From positions 1-64,000 of the forward strand of contig NZ_LMHV01000041.1 in NCBI RefSeq assembly GCF_001429725.1: a stretch of DNA of 64,000 nt, written 5' to 3'. Source of the stretch: Rhizobium sp. Root708. Lineage in GTDB: Bacteria; Pseudomonadota; Alphaproteobacteria; Rhizobiales; Rhizobiaceae. Position numbers and translations under genes: made by a program. The notes below the pieces were generated by a model. It was not told where the DNA came from. It saw nothing but the letters and a program-made list of their open reading frames with translations, and ran no database searches. Shown in pieces: positions 1 through 9,642 of this stretch; the stretch's first letter is position 1; every line of letters starts with the position of its first letter.

Positions 1-288
1 GGGAACCAATCAGCATCACAGCCAATCTTAAGAAATCTCAGAGCGAAAGTCTTCGTCGCCAGCAGCGCCGCCGCCCTCGTTCTGTGATCCGGCTTATAGA
101 CCCTAGCCCTTTTCTAAGTCAACAAGCATTTTTCGACATTTTCAATTTTTTTGCGGACAACCATTTTCCGCCAGCAATCGGACGGCAGCTGCACCGGATT
201 ACACACACGTGGAGATCATTGTGTCCCGCATGAAAGTCTGCCTATGCTGGTCGCAACCACGATGGTGGGCAGATCCAACAGACCATAT
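1..288. other. Non-coding leader region, no gene recognised
   Basis: No convincing coding sequence was found before the amine oxidase pseudogene. The stretch around 110-150 is AT-rich and could hold a promoter for the following gene, but I see no clear -35/-10 pair. The reading frame of the oxidase stays open upstream to a TTG at 151, but those extra 46 codons do not look like family sequence. Confidence 0.4.
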
Positions 289-1531
289 ATGTCAGTCGCC
301 TTCGATTTTGATATCGCCATCATCGGCGCGGGAGCAGCCGGTATCGGAGCCGCCCGCCGTCTATCCAGCAGCGGCCTTTCAATCCTGATGATAGAGGCCT
401 TGCCGCGGTCCGGCGGACGCGCCTGCACGGTGCATTCCAGCGCCGGCCCTCTCGATCTTGGGTGCGGCTGGCTTCATTCGGCGGATCGCAATCCATGGGC
501 TGCTCTGGCCGGTGAGCTCGGATTTTCGGTCGACCGGCATCCCTCTGCGTGGGGTCGGCAGTTCGAGGACCGTGGTTTTTCCATTCAGGATCACATGGCA
601 GCATCGGATGCCTTCCGGAGCTGGAACGAGCGCCTGCGACGGCTGGGTCCTGGCCATGATCGTGCCTCCGATGCGCTCGTTCCTGACAATAGATGGAACT
701 CCTATCTGCAGGCGCTCAGCCGTTATATCTCCGGCGATGAACTGGAGCGTATTTCGGCGGAAGACTATCTTGCCTATGACGATGCATCCACCGACTGCAA
801 TTGGCGAGTGCGAGGTGGCTACGGGCAGATGCACGTCCGCCCTTCCCGATACTGTCGATCTGCGGCTTGGCGTTTCTCCCGAACGGCTGGAGCTGACCAG
901 TGGCGGTGTTCGCCTGTCTACATCGGGCGGAAAGTTCACGGCCCACGCGGCAATCTTGACCGTGTCGTCGCATGTGCTGGCCAGCGGCACCATCGACTTG
1001 CCTGTCGTACTCGATGACTGGCGCCATGCGGCATCCCTGCTGCCACTCGGCAACAATGAGAAGCTGTTCCTGGAAATCGTCGGGCCGAGCCCCTTCCTGG
1101 CAGAGACCCATGTGATTGGCGATCCCAGCGATCCGGAGACCGGCAGCTACTACATCATGCCGTTGGGGATGGCGGTGATAGAATGCTTCCTTGGCGGCGC
1201 CGGTGCCCGCAGTGCTGCCTCGATGGGGCCCGAGGCAGCGTTCGCGAGAGCCGTCGAGCAGCTCGCCGCGCTCTTCGGCACATCCGTCCGCTCCTGCCTC
1301 AAGCCACTCGTCGCATCGAACTGGGCTGGCACGGCATCGATCGGCGGTGGCTACAGCCACGCGCTGCCGGGGCACGCAGCAGCTCGGCAAGGGCTGGCGC
1401 GGTCTTATGACGACAGGGTGTTCTTTGCGGGGGAAGCAACGCACAAGACCGATTTCTCGACCGCACACGGCGCCTATGTCACCGGTCTCCGCGCCGCCGA
1501 GGAGGTTTTGGCGGCCCTGCGGAGTGCTTGA
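289..1531 (+). pseudogene. Flavin-containing amine oxidase, frameshifted
   Basis: The gene encodes an FAD-dependent monoamine-oxidase-like enzyme. From the ATG at 289 frame 1 gives an N-terminal dinucleotide-binding motif (IIGAGAAGIGAARRL) followed by the GG-doublet region (RSGGRACT). Family sequence stops after GGYGQ near 828. It resumes one base out of register in frame 2 at about 839 (ALPDTVDLRLGV) and runs to the C-terminal FAD signature FAGEATHKTDFSTAHGAYVTGLRAAEE and the stop at 1531. A single extra base (or two lost) between about 826 and 841 explains this. The halves together have the usual family length, so this is either a recent inactivation or a sequencing error. Substrate unknown. 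Confidence 0.8.
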
Positions 1532-1560
1532 CAGGAATGGCCGGATGATCTTAGGAACCG

Positions 1561-1665
1561 GGCACGGTAATGGATTCTGCCGGGCCGTGGTGGCCGAACC
1601 GCTTGCTTGCAAGCTGATGACTCCTACTCGTGAGAACGCCTGGCTAGGCGTCAAGGAGTAGGACT
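1561..1665 (+). promoter_or_regulatory. Fluoride (crcB-type) riboswitch with translational expression platform
   Basis: The aptamer spans about 1561-1627. It carries the two crcB hallmarks: GGTAATGG near 1566 and the near-invariant GCTGATGACTCCTAC ending at 1627, preceded by AACCGC and a GCTTGC/GCAAGC stem. The 3' segment TCCTACTC (1622-1629) is perfectly complementary to GAGTAGGA (1656-1663), which is the Shine-Dalgarno region of the next gene. Between them lies a perfect ACGCCT/AGGCGT hairpin (1636-1651). The inferred logic is that without fluoride the SD is paired; with fluoride the aptamer holds TCCTAC and frees the SD. Confidence 0.87.
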
Positions 1666-3042
1666 GTGCGCAAATTTCATCTCGTTTCCAGAATATCGTG
1701 GCTCCGGCTTGGGTTTATCCTTTCGCCGCTTCTCCGCCTCTGCAGGTGGATTGGCTTGACCGTGCCGATGGCTGTTGTCGTCGGATCTCTTGTAGCCTTC
1801 TTCCTGTGGTCACTCGATGAAGCGACCGCTTTGCGCTTTGCATTTCCCTGGCTAATCTATCTGATGCCGGCGGCGGGCTTTGCGATGGTCTATTTATACC
1901 AGCGTTTCGGCGGAACGTCCGACGGGGGAAACAATCTGATTGTCGACCAGATCCATGAGCCCGGGGGTGGCGTTCCCCTTCGCATGGCGCCCTTCATCCT
2001 TGTCGCAACGGTCCTGACGCATCTGGTCGGCGGATCCGCCGGCCGGGAAGGTACAGCCGTACAAATCGGCGGCAGCCTGGCGGGCGCATTCGCACGTCTC
2101 TTCCGCCTCAAGGCGGGCGAAGTGCGGATACTGCTGATGACGGGAATTGCAGCCGGTTTCGGCGCCGTGTTTGGAACTCCGATCGCCGGAGCGATCTTCG
2201 CCCTTGAGGTGCTGGCGATCGGCCGCATCCAGTATGAGGCGCTCGTGCCCGCGCTGGTGGCCGCGATCACCGCCGACTGGGTTTGTCAGGCCTGGGGCAT
2301 CACTCACACGCAGTATGTGATCAGCTATGCCGGTGCCGTGATGGGAGGAGTGTCCGCCCATGTTCAACCGCTGCTGCTGCTCAAGGTCGCCCTCGCCGGT
2401 GCTATCTTTGGTCTGGCTGCCCACATGTTTGCCGAGGCATCACATCGCCTCTCCTCGTTCTGGAAGGCCACCCTGCCCTATCCGCCAATGCGGCCGGTGG
2501 TCGCCGCGATGATATTGCTTGCGCTCACCGCTTTTGTCGGCACCCAGTATCTCGGCCTTGGTGTCTGGTCGGCAAATCCCGGCGACGCGACAATTGCCGG
2601 CTTTTTTCGTCCCGATCACGCCGATTACACCAGTTGGCTCTGGAAAGCGCTGTTCACGATCCTGACGCTGAGTGCGGGATTCAAGGGTGGCGAGGTCACG
2701 CCGCTATTCTTCATCGGAGCAGCGCTGGGCAACGCTCTCGCGAACATCCTTGGGGCACCGGTGGACTTGTTCGCGGGCCTTGGGTTCGTGGCTGTCTTCG
2801 CGGGCGCCACCAACACTCCGCTTGCCTGCATATTCATGGGTATCGAGCTCTTCGGCGCGACGAACGCGCTTTACATCGCTGTGGCGTGTTTCGTCGCATA
2901 TCTCTGCAGCGGCCACTCGGGCATTTATCTTTCCCAACGCGTCGGCGTGCCCAAATCCGCCGCTTCACCGATCCCCTCCGGCACAGCGTTGCGCCATGTT
3001 CGCGCGCTGCAGAAGGAACCGGTTGTCGATCGCTCGCAGTAG
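1666..3042 (+). CDS. CLC-F type fluoride/proton antiporter (ClC family)
   Basis: A polytopic inner-membrane ClC-family protein of 458 residues. It starts at GTG 1666, five bases after the core of an AAGGAGTAGG ribosome site. Two filter motifs are visible: GNNLI at residues 88-92, which in CLC-F antiporters replaces the GSGIP of chloride transporters, and GREGT at 126-130 with the gating glutamate E128. There are no C-terminal CBS domains. CLC-F proteins export fluoride in exchange for protons and are commonly controlled by fluoride riboswitches; one lies directly upstream here. Automatic annotation would probably say voltage-gated chloride channel, but the filter and the riboswitch both favour fluoride. 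Confidence in CLC-F is good, although transport was not tested. Confidence 0.87.
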   Translation: MRKFHLVSRISWLRLGFILSPLLRLCRWIGLTVPMAVVVGSLVAFFLWSLDEATALRFAFPWLIYLMPAAGFAMVYLYQRFGGTSDGGNNLIVDQIHEPGGGVPLRMAPFILVATVLTHLVGGSAGREGTAVQIGGSLAGAFARLFRLKAGEVRILLMTGIAAGFGAVFGTPIAGAIFALEVLAIGRIQYEALVPALVAAITADWVCQAWGITHTQYVISYAGAVMGGVSAHVQPLLLLKVALAGAIFGLAAHMFAEASHRLSSFWKATLPYPPMRPVVAAMILLALTAFVGTQYLGLGVWSANPGDATIAGFFRPDHADYTSWLWKALFTILTLSAGFKGGEVTPLFFIGAALGNALANILGAPVDLFAGLGFVAVFAGATNTPLACIFMGIELFGATNALYIAVACFVAYLCSGHSGIYLSQRVGVPKSAASPIPSGTALRHVRALQKEPVVDRSQ

Positions 3043-3164
3043 CGATCCCTGCCACATTTCGAGCCAAATATTGCGCCCACTGATCGTTGGGGACAAACCG
3101 CGCGACGCTATTGATCGCCGCGCGGAGGTCGAACACACTCTGCTAAATTGAGGAGCGCTCAGAT

Positions 3165-3398
3165 ATGCAGCAGGGCTTGGCGACGATCACCATATCGGAC
3201 GAGCGACTGAGCGAGCATGTGGCATTCGAAATCGAGGATCAGACGGGGCTCCTGTTTGCCCGACAAGAGCTCCTTCTCCGCGCCAAGAATGCAAAGAACG
3301 TGCGTCTGTCGCTTCTGACTGCCCGTTGCGAGCATTTGATCCGCATCGGCAATATCGATTCAAGCTGCGCGAATTTCTCGATTGTCCGCGATCTCTGA
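3165..3398 (+). CDS. Small hypothetical protein
   Basis: An open frame of 77 codons starting at ATG 3165 behind a plausible GAGGAG site at 3150-3155. I recognise no domain, signal peptide or membrane segment. It lies in the 543-base gap between the fluoride antiporter and the calcium antiporter. It may be a real small protein or a chance frame. Confidence 0.3.
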   Translation: MQQGLATITISDERLSEHVAFEIEDQTGLLFARQELLLRAKNAKNVRLSLLTARCEHLIRIGNIDSSCANFSIVRDL

Positions 3399-3585
3399 CT
3401 GAAGGTTGGGCTGCCGGTCGTTGACGCGTTCGTCGATGCTGGAGCGTTCTATCGATATAGCTTGCGAGCCAGCCGGACTACAGGCAATCTGAAGCGATGA
3501 ACGCCGGGAGGCCTGCGGGACGGGGCATGAACAGGATGTCTTTGGCGATCGCGTTGTCGCCATTCACCAACGAGCGACTTTCAGG
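3399..3585. other. Intergenic stretch before the calcium antiporter
   Basis: I see no coding sequence, clear hairpin or repeat here. It presumably holds the promoter of the following gene, but no consensus box stands out. Confidence 0.3.
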
Positions 3586-4722
3586 ATGAGCGGCGCCTCC
3601 ATCCTGTCCGGAGAGATGGGGTTTGCGGCTCTCCTGCGCCGCGAATGGCTCCTGCCTGTGTCCTTAGCAACGGCGGTGATCTTTTTTCTGTTCGGCGATA
3701 CGCTGTTCGATCACCTCTCAAGTCCAGTCTGGTTCGCTGCAATCTTCGTTGGTCTCTTCGGCGTTGTTCTGGCGTCGGCACTTTCGGTGGTCCGCCACGC
3801 CGATCGCCTCGCCGAACGGCTGAAAGAACCCTACGGGACGCTGATCCTCACCCTGACGATCACGTCGATAGAGGTCATGGCCATCTCCGCGGTCATGACG
3901 CATGGTGAGAACAACCCGACGCTCGCGCGCGACACACTCTTTGCCGTCGTGATGATCATTCTGAACGGCATGGTGGGGCTCTCGCTGTTGCTCGGCGCCT
4001 GGCGGCGCCCCGAGCAGCAGCATAATCTGCAGGGCGCGAATGCCTATCTAGGCCTGATCGTCCCGATGGCGACCTTGAGCCTTGTCATGCCAACTTTTCT
4101 GGCAGGGCCGGACGGGCAGCATCCGGCGGCTCCGCGCCAGCTGATCCTCGGCATCATATCCGTCGGGCTTTACGTCACCTTCCTGCTGCTTCAGGCGGGA
4201 CGCCACCGCCATTTCTTCGCGGAAGAAGGCGACGCGGAGGCTCAGCACGAAATCCAGCCTCGGCCGCGCGGTGAAGTACTACCCCACACCATCCTGCTCT
4301 TTGCCTACATGGCACCCGTCGTCTTTCTCGTGGAACAGCTCGCCCACCCGATCGACTACGTTATCGAGACGCTAAACGCGCCAACGGCCTTCGGCGGCGT
4401 CGTGATGGCTGTGCTGGTGGCGACGCCCGAAGCCGTCAGTGCGGTGCGCGCTTCGGTCGCCAATCACCTTCAGCGGGCAATCAACATCTTTCTCGGCTCG
4501 GTGCTGTCGACCATCGGCCTGACCGTTCCGGCGATGCTGGCGATCAGCCACATTATCGGAAACCCGGTGACACTCGGGCTCGAGCATGAAAACCTGGTCA
4601 TGCTGCTGCTGACCCTCGCGGTCAGCATCATCACCTTTTCCAGTGGCCGCACGCATCTGCTGCAGGGTGCCGTGCACCTTGTATTGTTCCTGGCCTATGT
4701 GCTCCTGCTTTTCCAGCAATGA
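3586..4722 (+). CDS. chaA: ChaA-type calcium(sodium)/proton antiporter
   Basis: A 378-residue inner-membrane protein of the Ca2+:cation antiporter superfamily. It has the two inverted repeats expected of the family. The first carries EPYGTLILT followed by IEV (residues 81-97). The second carries the matching acidic segment VATPEAVSAVRAS (about residues 275-290), which provides the paired ion-binding glutamates. About ten hydrophobic segments are visible, split by a charged histidine-rich loop near 205-235. Length and motif spacing match bacterial ChaA, which exchanges Na+ or Ca2+ for protons and helps at alkaline pH or high salt. It is a single-gene unit. Confidence 0.85.
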   Translation: MSGASILSGEMGFAALLRREWLLPVSLATAVIFFLFGDTLFDHLSSPVWFAAIFVGLFGVVLASALSVVRHADRLAERLKEPYGTLILTLTITSIEVMAISAVMTHGENNPTLARDTLFAVVMIILNGMVGLSLLLGAWRRPEQQHNLQGANAYLGLIVPMATLSLVMPTFLAGPDGQHPAAPRQLILGIISVGLYVTFLLLQAGRHRHFFAEEGDAEAQHEIQPRPRGEVLPHTILLFAYMAPVVFLVEQLAHPIDYVIETLNAPTAFGGVVMAVLVATPEAVSAVRASVANHLQRAINIFLGSVLSTIGLTVPAMLAISHIIGNPVTLGLEHENLVMLLLTLAVSIITFSSGRTHLLQGAVHLVLFLAYVLLLFQQ

Positions 4723-4893
4723 ACCCCACGAAGCGCTTCCCTTGGTGGGCAGCTCAATTGCGTACTAGCGAGCTATTGCAATTTCTAGCAAGGGCGCGGC
4801 ATAGTAGCACATGCCTTGAGCTATCGCGGACCGGGGGGTCAATGCCGGGGCGCGCATGAAGACTGGTGCTCGTGAACCGCCGAGGTAGCAGCA

Positions 4894-6093
4894 ATGCATG
4901 TGAGTCTACATCAAGGTCCGCTGCTTTTTCTGGCGTTCCTTCTTACGGCCGGGCTCTTCGGCTGCGACGGAAACAACAATACCTATGTCCCTCCACCGCC
5001 GCAGGCCGTTCGGATCGCACAGCCTGTCGTAGAGCCGATTACGCTTTATTTCGAGCTCACCGGGAACACCGCGCCGCTGAACGCGGTCGACATCGAAGCG
5101 CGCGTCCAGGGCTATGTCGAAACCATCAGCTATCAGGATGGAACGCCGGTCACCAAGGGCACCAAGCTCTTTGGCATAGAACCCGATACCTATCAGGCCC
5201 AGGTCGATCAGGCGAAGGCTTCGTTGGCGTCGCAGAAGGCTTCCCAGGTCGGCGCCCAGCAGGAGTATGAGCGGCAGCTCAATCTTATGAAACAGCAGGT
5301 CACGACGCAGACCGCCGTCGACAGCGCCAAGGCAACGCTGGATGAGGCGAACGCCGCAATCCTGAATGCGCAAGCAAACCTCGAGCTCGCGACCATCAAT
5401 CTCGGCTACACCGAGGTCACGGCGCCGTTCGACGGCATAGTCACGAACCATCTCGTGGATATCGGCGCTCTCGTCGGCGTCTCCGGTCCGACCAAGCTTG
5501 CAAGCATCGTCCAGTCCGATCCGCTATACGCTTACTTCAATGTCAGCGAGACGCAGGTGTTGATGATCAAGCAGGCCCTGGCGAAGCAGGGTCGAACGTT
5601 CAAGCAGACCGATCTGCCGACCATTCCCGCCGAGCTCGGCTTGCAGACGGAAGAGGGATATCCGCACAAGGGCCACCTCGACTATGTTTCCCCGCAGCTC
5701 GACGCATCGACCGGTACGCTGCAGGTCCGCGCTCTTTTCGAGAACAAGGATCGGATGATGCTTCCCGGTCTTTTCGTCCGCATCCGCGTTCCTGTCGGCC
5801 ACAATGACAAGGCGCTGCTCGTGAAAGACGATGCGATCGGAACGAACCAGCAGGGAAGTTATGTCCTCGTTGTCGGAAACGACAACGTCGTTGCGCAAAG
5901 GCAGGTCAAGACGGGGCAGCAAGAGGGTCCGCTTCGCGTCATTGAAACGGGGCTGGAAGCGACCGACTGGGTTATCACCGAGGGCATTCAGCAGGCGGTT
6001 CCGGGCGCGAAGGTGGCGCCGGAGAAATCGCAGATGAGCACCGCGCCTGCAGGCACCGCCAACGATGCCAAGCCCACGGTTACCACGCAATGA
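4894..6093 (+). CDS. RND efflux periplasmic adaptor (AcrA/MexA family lipoprotein)
   Basis: The membrane-fusion subunit of a tripartite drug pump, 399 residues. It begins at ATG 4894 behind GAGGTAG. The N-terminal signal ends in a lipobox-like LFGC with C24 as the predicted acylated cysteine. Next come a biotinyl-lipoyl-like half (IEARVQGYVETISYQDGTPV), a coiled-coil hairpin rich in A, Q and K (about residues 105-165), the second lipoyl half (GYTEVTAPFDGIVTNHLVDIGALV) and beta-barrel and membrane-proximal domains. It sits 41 bases upstream of the pump gene, clearly as one operon. Confidence 0.9.
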   Translation: MHVSLHQGPLLFLAFLLTAGLFGCDGNNNTYVPPPPQAVRIAQPVVEPITLYFELTGNTAPLNAVDIEARVQGYVETISYQDGTPVTKGTKLFGIEPDTYQAQVDQAKASLASQKASQVGAQQEYERQLNLMKQQVTTQTAVDSAKATLDEANAAILNAQANLELATINLGYTEVTAPFDGIVTNHLVDIGALVGVSGPTKLASIVQSDPLYAYFNVSETQVLMIKQALAKQGRTFKQTDLPTIPAELGLQTEEGYPHKGHLDYVSPQLDASTGTLQVRALFENKDRMMLPGLFVRIRVPVGHNDKALLVKDDAIGTNQQGSYVLVVGNDNVVAQRQVKTGQQEGPLRVIETGLEATDWVITEGIQQAVPGAKVAPEKSQMSTAPAGTANDAKPTVTTQ

Positions 6094-6134
6094 ACTCACT
6101 GGAACGCGCTATCTGAACCTCTAAGGACAATAGC

Positions 6135-9100
6135 ATGATCTCGCGCTTTTTTATCGAGAGACCCGTCCTTGCCAACGTGCTGGCGCTGGTTTTCGTTCTG
6201 GTGGGCGCCGTTGCTCTGTTCAATCTCCCTGTCGCCCAATATCCGAACGTCGTTCCTCCGACGGTACAGGTGACGACCCGGTTCCCGGGCGCCAGCGCGA
6301 AGACCCTGGTGGATACCGTCGCCCTGCCCATCGAGCAGCAGGTCAACGGCGTCCAGGACATGATCTACATGCAGTCTACCAGCGCCAGTGACGGGACCTA
6401 CTCGCTCACGGTGACCTTCGCGATCGGAACCGATCCCGATCAAGCGCAGGTGCTGGTGCAGAATCGCGTGGCGATTGCTCTCTCGTCATTGCCGGAAGCT
6501 GTGCAGCTGCAAGGGGTGACCACACAGAAGAAGTCGACGGCGATCCTCGGCTTCGTCAGCCTGACATCCGATGATGGTCGTTATGATAGTCTGTTCCTGT
6601 CGAATTATGCCGTCATCAATCTGCAAAACGAGCTAGCGCGATTGCCGGGGGTCGGCAACGTCAACGTCTTTGGCGCCGGCCAGTATGCGATGCGCATCTG
6701 GATGGATCCCAATCTCCTGCAGGCGCGAGGCCTGACGCCGCAGGATATCGTCAACGCCGTGCAGCAGCAGAGCCAGGAGGTCACGGCCGGGCAAGTCGGC
6801 ATTCCGCCCGTCCCCAAGGGACAGACCTTCCAATATACCCTGAATGTCAATGGCAGGCTTAACGAGGCCGCGGATTACGAGAACATCATCGTCAAGGTCG
6901 ACGGGGCAAATGGCGGCCGCGTGACGCGGATTCGCGACATCGGGCGGGTCGAACTCGGCGCGCAGACCTATAGCCAGACCTTCATGCAGAACGGCCAGCC
7001 CGCGGCGGGGATCGGGATATATCAATTGCCGGAAGCAAACGCGATTGCCGTTGCGCAGTCTGTCAAGATCAAGATGGCGGAACTGGCAAAGAGCTTTCCC
7101 CAAGGGCTGCAGTACCACATCCCGTTCGACACGACGAAGTTCGTGGAGGCGTCGATCGATGAGGTCTATGTCACGCTGATCGAGGCCGGCGTCCTCGTTC
7201 TCATCGTCATTCTGGTCTTTCTGCAGGATTGGCGAGCAATGCTCGTCCCCGCGACCACGGTTCCAGTGACGATCATTGGTGCTTTCGCGGCCATGGCAGC
7301 GCTCGGGTTTACGGTCAATCTTTCGACCCTGTTTGCGATCGTGCTTGCGATCGGCATCGTCGTCGACGACGCCATCGTCATCGTCGAAGGTGTTGCCCGG
7401 CACATCGAAGCCGGCATGTCCGGCAGGCAGGCGGCTGAGAAAGCCATGGAGGAACTGCTCGGCCCGGTGATCGGCATCACCCTGGTATTGATGGCCGTGT
7501 TCATTCCCGCGGCCTTCCTGCCAGGTTTGACGGGGCAACTTTATCGCCAGTTCGCGCTTGTGATCGCCGCGACCGCCCTGATAAGCGCGATCAACGCGGT
7601 CACGCTGAAGCCGACGCAATGCGCCCTCTGGCTCCGGCCGCCGGTTCCGCCTGAGAAACGCAACTTTCTCTATCGCGGCTTCAACGCCGGCTACGACCGC
7701 GCTGAGCACGGCTACACCCGGCTCATTTCCGGGATGACGCACCACAGCGGTCTGATGGTCGTGATCGCCTGCCTCCTGATGGGTCTGGCAGCCTGGGGGC
7801 TCACCCGTCTGCCGACCGCATTTCTGCCGATCGAAGATCAGGGGTATGTGCTGATCGGAGCGCAATTGCCTGACGGCTCCTCCAAGGAGCGGACCGATGC
7901 CGTGATGCAGCAGGTCGGGAAGATCGCCGAGGCGACACCGGGCGTCGACCAGGTGCTGACGATCAGTGGTATTTCGGTGCTTGATAACAATGCCAGCCTT
8001 CAGAACGCAGGTGTTGCCTATGTCGTTCTCAAGGATTGGGACGAGCGCGGGAAAGTCAAAGGACAGAATCTACTGTCGATCTACGAGCATCTGCATAATC
8101 AACTGCAGGGCGTCTTGAACGCCAAGACGCTCGTCATCGTTCCGCCACCGATCCAGGGCGTCGGCAACGCCAGCGGTTTCACGATGCAGATCGAGCTCCG
8201 AAACGGCATCGCCGATTATCCGCTGTTGCAGTCGCTCGCCGACTCTATCGTCAACAGCGGCAATGCTCAATCGTCGCTGCAGCGGCTCAGCACCTCGTTT
8301 CGATCGAACGTGCCGCAGCTTGAAATCGTGGTCGATCGGATCAAGGCGGAGACGTTGGGTGTGACGGTCGGTCAGGTCTTCTCGGCTCTTTCGGGTTATG
8401 TCGGATCGACCTATGTCACGCAGTTCAACAAGTTCGGGCGTACCTTCCAGGTCTATGCACAAGCCGCATCCGACTTCCGGGTCCGTCCTGACGATATCCG
8501 CAATCTGAAAGTCAGAGCCGGCGACGGAACAATGGTGCCCCTTGGCACGGTGGTCTCCATCACGGCAATGCAGGGGCCTTCGCTGATCAGCCTCTACAAT
8601 CTCTATCCGACCGCCACGATTGTCGGTGGACCGGGCGCAGGCTTCAGTTCAGGCCAGGCGCTCGATGTCATGGAGCAGATTGCCGACAAGACGCTGCCCT
8701 CAGGCACCGGCTTTGACTGGACTGCCCTTTCCTTCCAGGAAAAGGCCGTCGGCACGCAAATCTACTTTATCTTCGCGCTCGCCATGCTGCTGGTCTATTT
8801 CGTGCTTGCCGGTCAATATGAAAGCTGGATTCTGCCCTTCGCGGTGATCCTTGCGGTACCATTGGCGCTTCTCGGCACGGTGGGCGCGCTAATGGCGGCG
8901 GGCGTCGCGAACAATCTTTATACGCAGATCGGGCTTATTCTTCTGATCGCCCTGTCGGCGAAAAACGCCATCCTGATCGTGGAATATGCGCGCGAGAAGC
9001 GTGAACAGGGCATGGCAATCCTGGACGCCGCCGTCGAAGCCGCGCGGCTTCGATTCCGGCCGATCCTGATGACGTCCTTCGCCTTCATCCTCGGCGTCCT

Positions 9101-9308
9101 GCCGCTGGTTCTGGCAAGCGGCGCCGGCGCATCGGCCCGCAAATCGATCGGCATCTCTGTCTTCAGCGGAATGATCGCCTCGACCTGCCTCGCCGTATTG
9201 TTCGTGCCGTCATTCTACGTCGTGCTGCAGCGCATCGAAGAATACAGAAGGCGCCGCGGAGCATCCACGGCGCCGATCGATGATGAGATGCCTAAGGCGC
9301 AGCCCTAG
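6135..9308 (+). CDS. RND multidrug efflux permease (AcrB/MexB-like, HAE-1 family)
   Basis: A 1057-residue inner-membrane proton-driven exporter of full family length. It opens with the typical MISRFFIERPVLANV. Both halves show the expected membrane bundles and large periplasmic porter loops. Transmembrane segment 4 carries GIVVDDAIVIVEG with the two adjacent aspartates of the proton relay. The second half has the matching lysine segment (ALSAKNAILIVEYARE). The phenylalanine and polar residues of the porter suggest broad hydrophobic substrates, but the sequence does not name them. No outer-membrane factor and no TetR-type repressor adjoin, so the pump probably uses a TolC-like channel encoded elsewhere. 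Confidence 0.92.
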   Translation: MISRFFIERPVLANVLALVFVLVGAVALFNLPVAQYPNVVPPTVQVTTRFPGASAKTLVDTVALPIEQQVNGVQDMIYMQSTSASDGTYSLTVTFAIGTDPDQAQVLVQNRVAIALSSLPEAVQLQGVTTQKKSTAILGFVSLTSDDGRYDSLFLSNYAVINLQNELARLPGVGNVNVFGAGQYAMRIWMDPNLLQARGLTPQDIVNAVQQQSQEVTAGQVGIPPVPKGQTFQYTLNVNGRLNEAADYENIIVKVDGANGGRVTRIRDIGRVELGAQTYSQTFMQNGQPAAGIGIYQLPEANAIAVAQSVKIKMAELAKSFPQGLQYHIPFDTTKFVEASIDEVYVTLIEAGVLVLIVILVFLQDWRAMLVPATTVPVTIIGAFAAMAALGFTVNLSTLFAIVLAIGIVVDDAIVIVEGVARHIEAGMSGRQAAEKAMEELLGPVIGITLVLMAVFIPAAFLPGLTGQLYRQFALVIAATALISAINAVTLKPTQCALWLRPPVPPEKRNFLYRGFNAGYDRAEHGYTRLISGMTHHSGLMVVIACLLMGLAAWGLTRLPTAFLPIEDQGYVLIGAQLPDGSSKERTDAVMQQVGKIAEATPGVDQVLTISGISVLDNNASLQNAGVAYVVLKDWDERGKVKGQNLLSIYEHLHNQLQGVLNAKTLVIVPPPIQGVGNASGFTMQIELRNGIADYPLLQSLADSIVNSGNAQSSLQRLSTSFRSNVPQLEIVVDRIKAETLGVTVGQVFSALSGYVGSTYVTQFNKFGRTFQVYAQAASDFRVRPDDIRNLKVRAGDGTMVPLGTVVSITAMQGPSLISLYNLYPTATIVGGPGAGFSSGQALDVMEQIADKTLPSGTGFDWTALSFQEKAVGTQIYFIFALAMLLVYFVLAGQYESWILPFAVILAVPLALLGTVGALMAAGVANNLYTQIGLILLIALSAKNAILIVEYAREKREQGMAILDAAVEAARLRFRPILMTSFAFILGVLPLVLASGAGASARKSIGISVFSGMIASTCLAVLFVPSFYVVLQRIEEYRRRRGASTAPIDDEMPKAQP

Positions 9309-9312
9309 GCCG

Positions 9313-9642
9313 CTACTGCACGATAACCTGCACGTAGACGCCTCCGCTCTTGGCGTAATAGAGCGACCCGCAGCGATAGTAATAGCCGCCGTAATAGGGG
9401 CCGTAGAGGCAGCCGGGCGGCAACACGGCAATGGTCGTTGCCGTTCGCCTGACCACCCGGCGGGTCGTCCTGCGGGCAACGCCCGCGTAGGAGAGAGGCG
9501 TCAGCGGTCGCCCGATGACGGCTCCGGCCGGCGTCGCGAAGCCGAGCGACAGCGGAAAGATGCCCTGCCTTTCAATCTCGACATCCGAAAACGTCAGGAC
9601 CCCGGCCAGACCGACTGCGAAGATGATCTTTCTTGAGTTCAT
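9313..9642 (-). CDS. Small exported hypothetical protein, Tyr/Gly-rich C terminus
   Basis: A 109-residue protein with a hydrophobic N-terminus, a basic threonine-arginine stretch (ARRTTRRVVRRTATT) and a tyrosine/glycine-rich tail (CLYGPYYGGYYYRCGSLYY) with two cysteines. Proteins of this form are common next to DUF2092 genes in rhizobia but have no assigned function. Its ATG overlaps the stop of the upstream DUF2092 gene by four bases (ATGA) behind GGGAGGGGAG, so the two are translationally coupled. Confidence 0.65.
   Translation of the reverse strand: MNSRKIIFAVGLAGVLTFSDVEIERQGIFPLSLGFATPAGAVIGRPLTPLSYAGVARRTTRRVVRRTATTIAVLPPGCLYGPYYGGYYYRCGSLYYAKSGGVYVQVIVQ

Noticed and set aside
1554..1580. 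GGAAC at 1554 as a stress promoter for the fluoride antiporter
   Set aside because: No GTT-type -10 lies 16-17 bases downstream, and the sequence is inside the riboswitch leader.
6633..7865. 410-codon open frame opposite the RND pump
   Set aside because: Shadow of a conserved transporter gene; its composition (charge-rich, D and R runs) is typical of antisense frames.
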